From an uncultured Gammaproteobacteria bacterium (GTDB taxonomy: Bacteria; Pseudomonadota; Gammaproteobacteria; Arenicellales; JAANXG01), in contig CAMYKW010000016.1 in NCBI GenBank assembly GCA_947259175.1, positions 1-53,007 on the forward strand: a DNA stretch of 53,007 nucleotides. Reading direction: 5' to 3'. Position numbers and translations under genes: made by a program. The notes below the pieces were generated by a model. That model saw only the letters and a program-made list of their open reading frames with translations, did no database searches and was not told the origin of the DNA. Shown here piece by piece: positions 14,842-22,786 of the stretch (the first letter of the stretch is position 1; the number at the start of each line of letters is the position of its first letter).

Positions 14842-15513
14842 ATGGCGGCCACTTCCAAGAAGAAGGCCAAAGCGAAAAAGAAGACGTCGAAGAAGAAGGT
14901 AGCGAAAAAGACCAAGAAAACGGCGAAAAAGGCAGTCAAAAAGAAGGCGGCGAAAAAAGTCGCCAAAAAGAAGAAAAAAGTTGCAGCCAAAAAGAAGCCG
15001 GTAAAAAAGAAAGCCACCAAAAAGCCTGTTAAAAAGCCTGTCAAAAAGAAGGCGTCGGCGGCCCGCAAGAAATCGCGCCCCATCATCAAGATGATGGGCG
15101 ACACCATCGTTCATGGTATCGAACCCTACAACGCCAAGCGGGGCGAAGAATACATGAGCGATCAGCAACTCGATCATTTCCGCACGATTCTGGAGAATTG
15201 GCGCGGTCAGCTGGTGGACGACATTTCCCGTACCATCCATTCGATGCAGGACGAAACCATTAATCATCCCGATCCTACCGACCGCGCAACGCAAGAAACG
15301 GATATGTCGCTGGAGTTGCGCAGCCGCGACCGCGAGCGCAAGCTCATCAAGAAGATCGACGACACGTTCCTGCTCATCGATGCGGGCGACTACGGCTTTT
15401 GTGAAAACTGCGGGGTGGAGATTGGCATCCAGCGTCTCGAGGCCCGTCCTACCGCAACATTGTGTATCGACTGCAAGACGTTGGACGAGATTCGCGAACG
15501 GCAGGTAATTTAG
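14842..15513 (+). CDS. dksA: DksA-type RNA polymerase-binding protein with a lysine-rich histone-H1-like tail
   Basis: The ATG at 14842, with AGGAG eight bases upstream, gives 223 residues. Residues 1 to about 80 are almost only Lys, Ala, Val, Thr and Pro (repeats such as KKPVKKPVKKK), as in bacterial histone-H1-like tails. The rest is a normal DksA: coiled-coil (LDHFRTILENWRGQLVDDISRT...), acidic tip DPTDRATQETD, and the zinc finger Cys187, Cys190, Cys208, Cys211. DksA enters the secondary channel of RNA polymerase and works with ppGpp at stress-responsive and rRNA promoters. The tail should bind DNA or RNA; poly-Lys DksA proteins are known in some gammaproteobacteria. Confidence 0.92.
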   Translation: MAATSKKKAKAKKKTSKKKVAKKTKKTAKKAVKKKAAKKVAKKKKKVAAKKKPVKKKATKKPVKKPVKKKASAARKKSRPIIKMMGDTIVHGIEPYNAKRGEEYMSDQQLDHFRTILENWRGQLVDDISRTIHSMQDETINHPDPTDRATQETDMSLELRSRDRERKLIKKIDDTFLLIDAGDYGFCENCGVEIGIQRLEARPTATLCIDCKTLDEIRERQVI

Positions 15514-15568
15514 ATCCGCTGTCATCCCGCTACCGGTCAAAGCCGTAAGCGCTGTTGGCCGCAAAACG

Positions 15569-16537
15569 ATGTCCATCATCGAGTCCGAATTTCGACCCGC
15601 AATCTGGTGTCGCGGCCCGCATGTGCAGACGCTATGGCCGCATTTTTTCCGTTTCGTCCCCCGCCCGGTGTACCGCCGGGAACGCCTCGAACTGGACGAC
15701 GGCGATTTTCTCGATCTGGATTGGTTCGAGCCCGGCGGCGATGGACCGCTGGTGCTGGTGCTGCACGGCCTGGAAGGTTGTTCGCGCTCCCACTATGTTC
15801 GTGGTCTGGTCGCTGCCCTGGCGCAACGTAATATTCGCACCGTGGTGATGCATCACCGCGGCTGCAGCGGTGAACCGAACCGCTTGAATCGCAGCTACCA
15901 TGCCGGAGAGACCGGCGACTTCGATACCGTGTTGAACCGCGTGCACGAGCGCGAGCCAGACACGCGCTTGGGTGCGGTCGGTTTTTCCCTGGGCGGCAAC
16001 ATGCTGCTGAAATGGCTGGGCGAGAATGCTGATACATCGTTGCTATCGGCGGCAGTGGCCGTGTCGGTCCCGTTCCTGCTCGCGGAAGGGGCGCGTCGCA
16101 TGCAGCGGGGATTCTCGCGCATCTATCAGTGGCGCTTGATTAAACAGATGAAGCAGTCTCTGACCCGGAAGTACGCCAACCGGCAGGCGCCGGTGGACAT
16201 GCAGCGCGTACGCGGGCTCGACAACTTCTGGACCTTCGACGATCAGGTCACCGCCCCGCTCCACAACTTTTCCGGCGTCGATGACTACTATGCACGCAGC
16301 AGCAGCCGCCAGTTTCTTGGCACTATCGGTACCGACACCTTGATCGTGCACGCAAGCGATGACCCATTGATGACGCGGGCGGTGCTTCCGCAAGAACATG
16401 AACTATCCGGCAAAATACATCTGGAGATAAGCCCGCGCGGCGGTCATGTGGGCTTTGTTGCCGGCCGGCCGTGGCGCCCGCGGTACTGGCTCGATGAGCG
16501 GGTGGCGAACTATCTCAGCGGCAAGCTGAAAGCTTAG
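15569..16537 (+). CDS. yheT: YheT-family alpha/beta hydrolase
   Basis: A 322-residue protein matching the YheT/ABHD1-3 group: opening FRPAIWCRGPHVQTLWP, HGLEG at 66-70, VVMHHRGCSGEPNRLNRSYHAG and the nucleophile elbow GFSLGGN with Ser140. The C-terminal GGHVGF supplies the catalytic His. Members are predicted carboxylesterases or lipases; the natural substrate of the bacterial enzymes is not known. It follows dksA by 55 bp on the same strand and probably shares its transcript. Convergent with the isocitrate dehydrogenase gene, with only four bases between the stops. Confidence 0.9.
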   Translation: MSIIESEFRPAIWCRGPHVQTLWPHFFRFVPRPVYRRERLELDDGDFLDLDWFEPGGDGPLVLVLHGLEGCSRSHYVRGLVAALAQRNIRTVVMHHRGCSGEPNRLNRSYHAGETGDFDTVLNRVHEREPDTRLGAVGFSLGGNMLLKWLGENADTSLLSAAVAVSVPFLLAEGARRMQRGFSRIYQWRLIKQMKQSLTRKYANRQAPVDMQRVRGLDNFWTFDDQVTAPLHNFSGVDDYYARSSSRQFLGTIGTDTLIVHASDDPLMTRAVLPQEHELSGKIHLEISPRGGHVGFVAGRPWRPRYWLDERVANYLSGKLKA

Positions 16538-16541
16538 AACG

Positions 16542-17543
16542 CTAGAGCCTTTCAATCACCGCATCCGTGAACTCCCGGGTGCCGGCTTCACCGCCCAGAT
16601 CGCGTGTGATGCGATCGCCGCTGGCGATAACCTTCCTGATCGCGGTACGGATGCGCTTGGCTTTCTCGGACATGTCCAGTTGGTCCAGCATCAACGCCGC
16701 CGCCAAGATCAGAGCCGAAGGATTGGCGATCTTCTTTCCCGCAATGTCCGGCGCCGAACCGTGCACGGCTTCGAAAATCGCAACTTCATCGCCGATGTTG
16801 GCGCCGGGCGCCATACCCAACCCACCGATCAATCCGGCGCATAGATCGGAAATAATATCGCCAAACAGATTCGTCGTGACAATGACGTCAAACTGGTGCG
16901 GATTCATCACCAATTGCATACAGGTGTTGTCAACAATCATCTCGACGCTCTCGATATCGGGATACTGTTTGGCGATCTCTCGCGCCACATTGAGAAACAA
17001 ACCGGATGTCGCCTTGAGAATATTCGCCTTGTGCACGACGGTGATTTTTTCCCGATTACGCCGTTGCGCCAGCTCGTACGCGAATCGAATCACGCGTTCC
17101 GAGCCGGCGCGCGTAATCACGCTCACTGATTCGGCCCGCGATCCATCCGGAGAAGTTTCCTGGCGTTCTCCGGAGTACATTCCCTCGGTGTTTTCGCGAA
17201 TGGTGATTATGTCGATATTGTGATAACGCGACTGCACCCCGGGACGTGTAATGGCGGGGCGCACGTTGGCGTAGAGATCAAAAATCTTGCGCAGCTGAAC
17301 ATTGATCGACGCAAACCCCTTACCCACCGGCGTCGTCAATGGCCCCTTGAGGGCGACGCCGTTTGCGCGAATAGACGCCAGTGTCTCTTCAGGCAAAATG
17401 TCTTTGCCCGCCTCGGAGGCAGCGACACCCGCCAGTTGGGTGTCGTAGCTGAAGCCGCAGTCCAACGCATCCAGCACGCGAAGCGCGGCGTGCGTAATCT
17501 CAGGACCGATGCCGTCGCCGGGAATTACTGTAATAGGACGCAT
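16542..17543 (-). CDS. NAD-type isocitrate dehydrogenase (isopropylmalate dehydrogenase family)
   Basis: This 333-residue protein converts isocitrate to 2-oxoglutarate in the citric acid cycle. It has the short form of the family (GDGIGPEIT start, KGPLTTPVGKGFASIN, RENTEGMYSGERQ, VVHKANILKATSGLF, VDNTCMQLV, NLFGDIISDL, AVHGSAPDIAGKKIANP). SIN in the substrate loop and TEGMYSG favour isocitrate over isopropylmalate or tartrate; homoisocitrate dehydrogenase is the nearest alternative. The nested repeat element begins 33 bp upstream of the start, so the promoter lies in or beyond the element. Confidence 0.88.
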   Translation of the reverse strand: MRPITVIPGDGIGPEITHAALRVLDALDCGFSYDTQLAGVAASEAGKDILPEETLASIRANGVALKGPLTTPVGKGFASINVQLRKIFDLYANVRPAITRPGVQSRYHNIDIITIRENTEGMYSGERQETSPDGSRAESVSVITRAGSERVIRFAYELAQRRNREKITVVHKANILKATSGLFLNVAREIAKQYPDIESVEMIVDNTCMQLVMNPHQFDVIVTTNLFGDIISDLCAGLIGGLGMAPGANIGDEVAIFEAVHGSAPDIAGKKIANPSALILAAALMLDQLDMSEKAKRIRTAIRKVIASGDRITRDLGGEAGTREFTDAVIERL

Positions 17544-17625
17544 ATACCCCTCGTGTACTTAGTTGAAATCCATGACTAGCCCGCATTTCTCACCAGGATC
17601 CCGGATGCTGGCGCAGGAGTCGTGC

Positions 17626-17733
17626 CCAGCTACTATTCTCAGCAATCCACATCAGGAATTTAGGCTGTCTCTTCATAGAATTGACGTCACGAGTCTTTCC
17701 GATGCATGCCGGGAATAGTAGCTGGGCGCCTGG
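17626..17733. repeat. 108-bp repeat unit, copy 1
   Basis: It begins CCAGCTACTATTC and carries the complement GAATAGTAGCTGG close to its other end, so it has 13-bp inverted ends of its own. Nine differences from copy 2 by eye, about 92% identity. Confidence 0.85.
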
Positions 17734-17810
17734 AGCGAGACCCATAGCGAGCTATGGGTCGAGTGAAGGCCAAGCGCAGGTGCGCGAGGACCAGCCAGGG
17801 TCGGGATAGT

Positions 17811-17918
17811 CCAGCTACTATTCTCAGCAATCCACATCAGGAATTTAAGCTGTCTATTCACATAAATGACGTAACGAGTCTTTCAGGTGCATGCCAGGAA
17901 TAGTAGCTGGGCGCCTGG
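17811..17918. repeat. 108-bp repeat unit, copy 2
   Basis: Same orientation and same length as copy 1, with the same 13-bp inverted ends. Its last bases run into the right terminal inverted repeat of the whole element. Confidence 0.85.
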
Positions 17919-17931
17919 TGAGAAATGCGGG

Positions 17932-18366
17932 CTAGCATTGCTGCCACGGCAAACCGTCATGCCGCCAGCCGGAGATCGTGCTGCGTCGATGATTGTCGTC
18001 CAGCGGGCCTTCGAACCCGGTATCGACGTGGCACACGTTTTTTATCCCCGACTCGATCAACGCCCTGCCGGCTTCAACGGAGCGACGTCCACTGCGGCAG
18101 ATGAGTATCACCGTCGGCGGATCGTCCTCTTCGGCACCCAAAAAACCGCCGAGCAACACCTCACGCACCTGCGCCACGAAGCGGGGATTCACCGTCCAGT
18201 CGGGCTCATCCAACCATGGGATATGAATGGCGTCGCGCGGATGCCCGATCATCAGGTGTTCCATCGTGGAGCGGATATCGATGAGCACCGCCTGCGGGTT
18301 ATTCTGCAGCAGTTCAAAAGCCGCTTTCGGCGATACGTCCTGGGGCCGTGGGGCATCTTTACTCAT
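17932..18366 (-). CDS. rhodanese-like sulfurtransferase
   Basis: A 144-residue single-domain rhodanese. The active-site loop CRSGRRS is at 90-96 with catalytic Cys90; VLIDIRSTMEHLMIGHPRDAIHIPW is the usual entry motif and VDTGFEGPLD the usual exit. Such proteins carry sulfur as a persulfide for tRNA thiolation, iron-sulfur assembly or sulfur oxidation. The TAG stop (17932-17934) lies inside the terminal repeat of the neighbouring element, so the last residue and the stop come from the element. The ATG has GGAG six bases upstream. Confidence 0.9.
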   Translation of the reverse strand: MSKDAPRPQDVSPKAAFELLQNNPQAVLIDIRSTMEHLMIGHPRDAIHIPWLDEPDWTVNPRFVAQVREVLLGGFLGAEEDDPPTVILICRSGRRSVEAGRALIESGIKNVCHVDTGFEGPLDDNHRRSTISGWRHDGLPWQQC

Positions 18367-18432
18367 GGCATTCTCCGTCAGATCGAATACGACACTGCTA
18401 TTCTAGCCAAACTTATGGGCGTATAAATATTA

Positions 18433-18873
18433 TTATTTTTCCAGCGTGAGGGTAACCGGTCCATCGTTGACCAGCCGCACCTGCATCGACGCCCCGAATC
18501 GCCCGGTCGCCACGTATTCGACACCGACGCTACCTAGGGCAGCCACAAAGCCATTAAACAACGCCTGCGCCGTCTGGGGCGGCATGGCTGCGGAAAAATC
18601 CGGGCGCCGCCCCTTCCCGGTTTCGCCATACAGGGTGAACTGCGGCACCACCAGTACCTGGCCCCGGACTTGCAGCACCGAGTATTGAAAATGCCCCGCC
18701 TGGTCAGCGAAAACCCGCAGATTGGCGACCTTGTCGGCCATCGGCTGCAACACCGATTCAGCATCGTCGCGGCCGAAGCCGACTAACAGCAGCAGCCCGC
18801 CGGCGATCTCACCGATCAGTTCATCATCTACCGTAACCGACGCACAGCGGACGCGTTGCAGGAGAATTCTCAC
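18433..18873 (-). CDS. dtd: D-aminoacyl-tRNA deacylase
   Basis: From the GTG at 18873 the protein has 146 residues, the family's normal length, beginning (V)RILLQRVRCASVTV. It hydrolyses D-amino acids wrongly attached to tRNA and also clears Gly-tRNA-Ala. Diagnostic segments are LLLLVGFGRDD, QVLVVPQFTLYG (active-site SQxT-like strand, here PQFT) and the C-terminal VNDGPVT. A TTG nine bases further upstream is possible, but the GTG reproduces the usual N-terminus. It sits just after the pnp terminator on the same strand. Confidence 0.93.
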   Translation of the reverse strand: MRILLQRVRCASVTVDDELIGEIAGGLLLLVGFGRDDAESVLQPMADKVANLRVFADQAGHFQYSVLQVRGQVLVVPQFTLYGETGKGRRPDFSAAMPPQTAQALFNGFVAALGSVGVEYVATGRFGASMQVRLVNDGPVTLTLEK

Positions 18874-18904
18874 CGATATCAAGAAACGACGAACGCTTCG
18901 CCAT

Positions 18905-18926
18905 AAAAAAGGGGCCTGACGGCCCC
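18905..18926 (-). terminator. intrinsic terminator after pnp
   Basis: Read leftward: GGGGCC, loop GTCA, GGCCCC, then six T. This is a textbook Rho-independent terminator 28 bp beyond the pnp stop. Confidence 0.9.
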
Positions 18927-18954
18927 CGATAACTGTGTACCCGAGACACGTTGG

Positions 18955-21045
18955 TCACGCTGCATTGTCGATCGCTTTCATGCTCAGGCGGATGCGGCCC
19001 TGCTTGTCGACCTCCAGGACTTTGACCTTGATCACATCTCCCTCCGACAGCATGTCGCTGACGTTCTCGACACGCTTGTTGGAGATCTGTGAGATATGCA
19101 CCAAACCGTCTCTGCCGGGCAGGATGTTAACGAACGCGCCGAAGTCCATCAGCTTGACCACACGGCCTTCGTAGGTCTTACCAACCTCCACATCGGCGGT
19201 GATATCCTCGATGCGCCGGCACGCTTCCTGTCCCGCCGCATTGTCAACCGAAGCGACCTTGATCGTACCGTCATCACTGATGTCGATGGTGGTGCCGGTC
19301 TCCTCAGAAATAGCACGCACCGTCGCGCCGCCCTTGCCGATGACGTCGCGGATTTTTTCCACCGGAATCTTGATCGTCAGAATTCGCGGCGCCCACTCGG
19401 ACATCTCCGGTCGCGGGGTGGAAATGGCTTTGGCCATTTCACCCAGGATATGCATCCGGCCGTCGCGGGCCTGTTGTAACGCGACCTCCATGATCTCCTT
19501 GGTGATACCGTCTATCTTAATGTCCATTTGCAGGGCCGTGACTCCAGTCGGCGTACCGGCAACCTTGAAGTCCATGTCGCCAAGATGGTCCTCATCACCA
19601 AGAATGTCGGTCAATACTGCGAATTGCTCACCTTCCTTGATCAGACCCATGGCCACACCCGCAACCGGCGCTTTGATAGCCACACCGGCATCCATCAACG
19701 ACAAGCTGGTGCCGCATACGGTGGCCATAGAGCTGGACCCGTTGGATTCGGTGATTTCCGACACTACGCGCACCACATAGGGAAAGTCATCCATGGGCGG
19801 CAACACAGCGGCAATCGCCCTTTTCGCCAATTTCCCGTGCCCTATTTCGCGGCGCTTGGGTGACCCCACACGGCCGGTCTCACCTACACAGAACGGCGGA
19901 AAGTTATAGTGCAGCATGAAGCGATCGCGGCTTTCCCCTTCCAAGGCGTCGATGATCTGGGCGTCGCGTTCGGTGCCCAGAGTGGTGGTCACAATGGCTT
20001 GAGTTTCACCACGGGTGAATAACGCCGATCCATGGGTGCGGGGCAATGCGCTCACGCGGCACGCGATGTTACGCACCGTGCGTGTGTCGCGCCCATCGAT
20101 TCGCGGCTCGCCGGCGAGGATTCGGCCCCGCACAGTATTCTTTTCGAGGCTCTTAATCGATCCTTTGACCGCGTCGATGAGTTCCTGCTCGGAATCATCG
20201 TCCGTCAGGGAGGATACAACGCGCTCACGGATTTCAGCGAGCTGGTCCTGACGCTGTTGCTTGTCCGCGATGTGATACGCTTCAGCGATATCACTGTTAC
20301 AAAGATCCGTGACTCTGCTGCCGAGGGTGGAATCCTCCTCCGGAGGATTCCACTCCATGGGAGTTACGCCAACTTCGTCGGCAAGTTCGCGGATGGTACG
20401 AATCGCGGCCTGCAAATGTTCATGACCGAACAACACGGCGCCCAACATCTCCTGCTCGCTGAGTTCATCCGCTTCGGACTCCACCATCAAAACCGCACTG
20501 TCCGTTCCGGCGACCACCAGGTCGAGCTTGGATCCATCATTCAATGAAGAGATGCTCGGATTCAAGACGTACTCTCCATCCAGGAAGCCCACCCGGGCGG
20601 CGCCGATCGGACCATTGAACGGTATACCGGACAATTGCAGTGCCGCAGAGGCCCCGATCATCGCCACAATGTCGGGATCGATCTCCGGATCCACCGACAT
20701 CACGGTGGCGATTATCTGTATTTCGTCGGAAAATCCTTTCGGGAACAGCGGGCGGATGGGACGGTCGATCAGGCGGCAGGTGAGGACGGCTTTCTCGGAG
20801 GGCCGGCCTTCCCGTCGGAAGAAGCCCCCTGGTATCCGGCCTGCGGCGTACGTTCGTTCTTCGAAATCGACTGTTAGCGGGAGGAAGTCCCGCGCCAGCC
20901 TACTCCGCTGGCATACGACTGTCACCAACACCGACGTATCTCCGCAACTGGCGACTACGGCCCCGGTGGCCTGGCGGGCTATCTCACCTGTCTCCAGCTT
21001 GAAATTATGCTGGCCATATTGAAACTCTTTTACTACTTTAACCAC
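18955..21045 (-). CDS. pnp: polynucleotide phosphorylase
   Basis: The 696-residue length is normal. Two RNase PH-like halves form the phosphorolytic core ([28 protein letters not shown] in the first; [22 protein letters not shown] and [16 protein letters not shown], with the catalytic aspartates, in the second). A KH domain ([25 protein letters not shown]) and an S1 domain ([34 protein letters not shown]) follow. It degrades RNA 3' to 5' with phosphate and is a degradosome partner in relatives. Last gene of the rimP-pnp block, 17 bp after rpsO and ahead of a strong terminator. Confidence 0.98.
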   Translation of the reverse strand: MVKVVKEFQYGQHNFKLETGEIARQATGAVVASCGDTSVLVTVVCQRSRLARDFLPLTVDFEERTYAAGRIPGGFFRREGRPSEKAVLTCRLIDRPIRPLFPKGFSDEIQIIATVMSVDPEIDPDIVAMIGASAALQLSGIPFNGPIGAARVGFLDGEYVLNPSISSLNDGSKLDLVVAGTDSAVLMVESEADELSEQEMLGAVLFGHEHLQAAIRTIRELADEVGVTPMEWNPPEEDSTLGSRVTDLCNSDIAEAYHIADKQQRQDQLAEIRERVVSSLTDDDSEQELIDAVKGSIKSLEKNTVRGRILAGEPRIDGRDTRTVRNIACRVSALPRTHGSALFTRGETQAIVTTTLGTERDAQIIDALEGESRDRFMLHYNFPPFCVGETGRVGSPKRREIGHGKLAKRAIAAVLPPMDDFPYVVRVVSEITESNGSSSMATVCGTSLSLMDAGVAIKAPVAGVAMGLIKEGEQFAVLTDILGDEDHLGDMDFKVAGTPTGVTALQMDIKIDGITKEIMEVALQQARDGRMHILGEMAKAISTPRPEMSEWAPRILTIKIPVEKIRDVIGKGGATVRAISEETGTTIDISDDGTIKVASVDNAAGQEACRRIEDITADVEVGKTYEGRVVKLMDFGAFVNILPGRDGLVHISQISNKRVENVSDMLSEGDVIKVKVLEVDKQGRIRLSMKAIDNAA

Positions 21046-21062
21046 TGTATTTTCTCCACCGC

Positions 21063-21332
21063 TTATTTCCGCAGACCCAGTTTACCGATCAAAGATCGAT
21101 AACGCTCAACGTCCCTAGCTTTCAAATAATCAAGCAACTTGCGCCGCTGATTTACGATTCGCAACAATCCCTGTCGGGAGTGATGGTCATGAATATGAGT
21201 TTTAAAATGCGACGACAAGTCCTTGATGCGCTCGGTCATCAACGCAATTTGGACCTCCGGTGAACCGGTGTCGGCGCTAGCGCGCTGATGTTCGCTGACA
21301 ACCTGCGCTTTTTGTTCGGCAGTTAAAGCCAT
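21063..21332 (-). CDS. rpsO: ribosomal protein uS15
   Basis: An 89-residue protein with the complete S15 pattern ([49 protein letters not shown]). It binds the central domain of 16S rRNA early in 30S assembly. In E. coli it represses its own mRNA; the leader here (21333-21461) would be the place for that. It has its own promoter candidate and is followed at once by pnp, as in E. coli. Confidence 0.98.
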   Translation of the reverse strand: MALTAEQKAQVVSEHQRASADTGSPEVQIALMTERIKDLSSHFKTHIHDHHSRQGLLRIVNQRRKLLDYLKARDVERYRSLIGKLGLRK

Positions 21333-21380
21333 AACTTTCCTCTGTGTTCTTAACGGGTTACCTGGAAAAACGGCCCGCGT

Positions 21381-21409
21381 ATTCTAACTGCACACCCTGG
21401 CTGTCACAA
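21381..21409 (-). promoter_or_regulatory. rpsO-pnp promoter
   Basis: Minus strand TTGTGA (21409-21404) and TAGAAT (21386-21381) with a 17-bp spacer, about 49 bp before the rpsO ATG. It would allow rpsO-pnp expression independent of the upstream operon. Confidence 0.55.
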
Positions 21410-21461
21410 CCAGACGCGTAAGTTGCCACGCACGCCAAAATTTATTTTTAAAGACAATCAC

Positions 21462-22406
21462 TTACTGAATGTGAAACAACCGCTTTGGGGCCACGCGGCC
21501 ATCCGCCAGAACCTGCCCGACGCCCAGAAACCCGGCTTCTTTCGCGTACAGGCGCACCCATCCCGACGAAGGTGCGCTGGCCGCGCGCACCGGTTGCCCG
21601 CGGCACAGGTAGTAGGCGGCATCGGTCGATAACATTACGTCCGGCAAGTTGGATAAGCCCTCGTCCGCGGGAATCAACAATCGGTCGAGTTCCGCGACAC
21701 TATCGGTGCTTCGAAGCTGCTCCAATGAAATCGCATTGTCGACGGTGAACGGCCCGACACCGGTGCGTCGCAGAGAGGCAACATGGGCGCCACATCCCAG
21801 TCGCTCACCCAACTCGTGGGCGAGGGTGCGCACATAAAACCCACTCGAGCAGTGCAATTCGACTTCTATGCTGTCCGTAGTCAGACGCCGCCAGGTTGCC
21901 TGGTACACATTGACAGCCCTGGGTTTGCGCTCCACTTCGATGCCCTGACGAGCAAGTTTATACAGTGGCTGACCACGATGTTTTATTGCGCTGTACATTG
22001 GCGGTACCTGCTGAATACTACCGCGAAAGGTGGCTAACGCCTCCTCTACCTCTTCATCCGAAACGTCCACTGGTGCACTGAACACGGACTCGCCCTCCGC
22101 ATCGCCGGTGTCGGTGGACACTCCGAGTCGGAATACCGTGATGTATCGTTTGTCCGCATCCAGAAAAAAACTGGAAATCTTGGTGGCCTCACCAAAACAA
22201 ATCGGCAACAACCCGGTGGCAATGGGATCGAGACTCCCGGTATGACCCGCTTTGCGTGCTTTATAAATCGCTTTAGCTTCCTGTAGCGCCCCGTTGGAAG
22301 TCAACCCAACAGGTTTATCCAGCAATAAAATCCCCTGGATGTTGCGGCCACCGCGTCGTCTACTCTTATTCAATACCGGATCAACCTTTGGAATCGGTAT
22401 CGACAT
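21462..22406 (-). CDS. truB: tRNA pseudouridine-55 synthase
   Basis: The 314-residue enzyme makes pseudouridine at position 55 of the T-loop in tRNAs. The catalytic Asp60 lies in GHTGSLDPIATGLLP; GILLLDKPVGLTSN, KRYITVFRLGVSTDTGDAEG and SSGFYVRTLAHELG are family signatures. A C-terminal PUA-like domain follows (VMLSTDAAYYLCRGQPVRA, LYAKEAGFLGVGQVLADGRVAPKRLF). Its start overlaps the end of rbfA by 26 bp, which points to translational coupling. Confidence 0.97.
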   Translation of the reverse strand: MSIPIPKVDPVLNKSRRRGGRNIQGILLLDKPVGLTSNGALQEAKAIYKARKAGHTGSLDPIATGLLPICFGEATKISSFFLDADKRYITVFRLGVSTDTGDAEGESVFSAPVDVSDEEVEEALATFRGSIQQVPPMYSAIKHRGQPLYKLARQGIEVERKPRAVNVYQATWRRLTTDSIEVELHCSSGFYVRTLAHELGERLGCGAHVASLRRTGVGPFTVDNAISLEQLRSTDSVAELDRLLIPADEGLSNLPDVMLSTDAAYYLCRGQPVRAASAPSSGWVRLYAKEAGFLGVGQVLADGRVAPKRLFHIQ

Positions 22407-22764
22407 CGGGATGCGCTGCGGTATCGATTAACTTCGACAACTTGTTTCCATTTTCGATACTAGTGTCGTAGACGAAACTAATTCTCGGACTGGTACGCAA
22501 ATTCAAGTCGTGGCTCAACTCGCGGCGTAAGAAACCGCTCGCATGTTCCAGGGCCGTCAACAAATGTTCCCTGTCGGCGGGATCATCTTCCCGATTGAGC
22601 CGAGTGACATATACCTTGGCGTTTTTCAGGTCCTTACTCAGGTCCACACCGGTCACGGTAACGAATCCAATACGCGGATCATTAACGTGACTCGCTAGTA
22701 ACTTGGCGAGTTCGCGCTGCACGAGTTCTGCAACCCTGCGCGTGCGGCTGAATTCTCTGGGCAT
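22381..22764 (-). CDS. rbfA: 30S ribosome-binding factor A
   Basis: A 127-residue KH-fold protein (RRVAELVQRELAKLLASHVNDPRIGFVTVTGVDLSKDLKNAKVYV, later LRTSPRISFVYDTSIENG). It binds 16S rRNA helix 45 in immature 30S subunits and is needed for late maturation and cold growth. It lies 22 bp after infB and overlaps truB. Confidence 0.97.
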   Translation of the reverse strand: MPREFSRTRRVAELVQRELAKLLASHVNDPRIGFVTVTGVDLSKDLKNAKVYVTRLNREDDPADREHLLTALEHASGFLRRELSHDLNLRTSPRISFVYDTSIENGNKLSKLIDTAAHPDVDTDSKG

Positions 22765-22786
22765 GTCGTGGCAACGCGTTTGTCAG

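Larger units (their letters stand above)
17576..17935. mobile_element. 360-bp nested non-coding element with 22-bp terminal inverted repeats
   Basis: The ends 17576-17597 and 17914-17935 are perfect 22-bp inverted repeats whose inner part is CCCGCATTTCTCACCAGG. The outermost CTAG at both ends may be a 4-bp target duplication. Inside are two 108-bp direct repeats (17626-17733 and 17811-17918) flanking a 77-bp middle with a 10-bp hairpin (17739-17748 with 17751-17760). No frame codes for a transposase. The first 34 bp of the CCCGCATT end and the middle recur at 4933-5074, but without the 108-bp units, so those units look like later insertions. It is MITE-like; the mobilising enzyme is not in the window. 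Confidence 0.75.

Noticed and set aside
14764-15579. 271-codon leftward frame opposite the dksA-like gene (Phe/Leu-rich)
   Set aside because: The Phe/Leu runs are simply the complement of Lys/Ala codons of the DksA tail; the plus strand encodes the zinc finger and coiled coil.
17576-17935. CRISPR array
   Set aside because: Only two long (108-bp) repeats with an internal inverted repeat and a single 77-bp interval; no cas genes.
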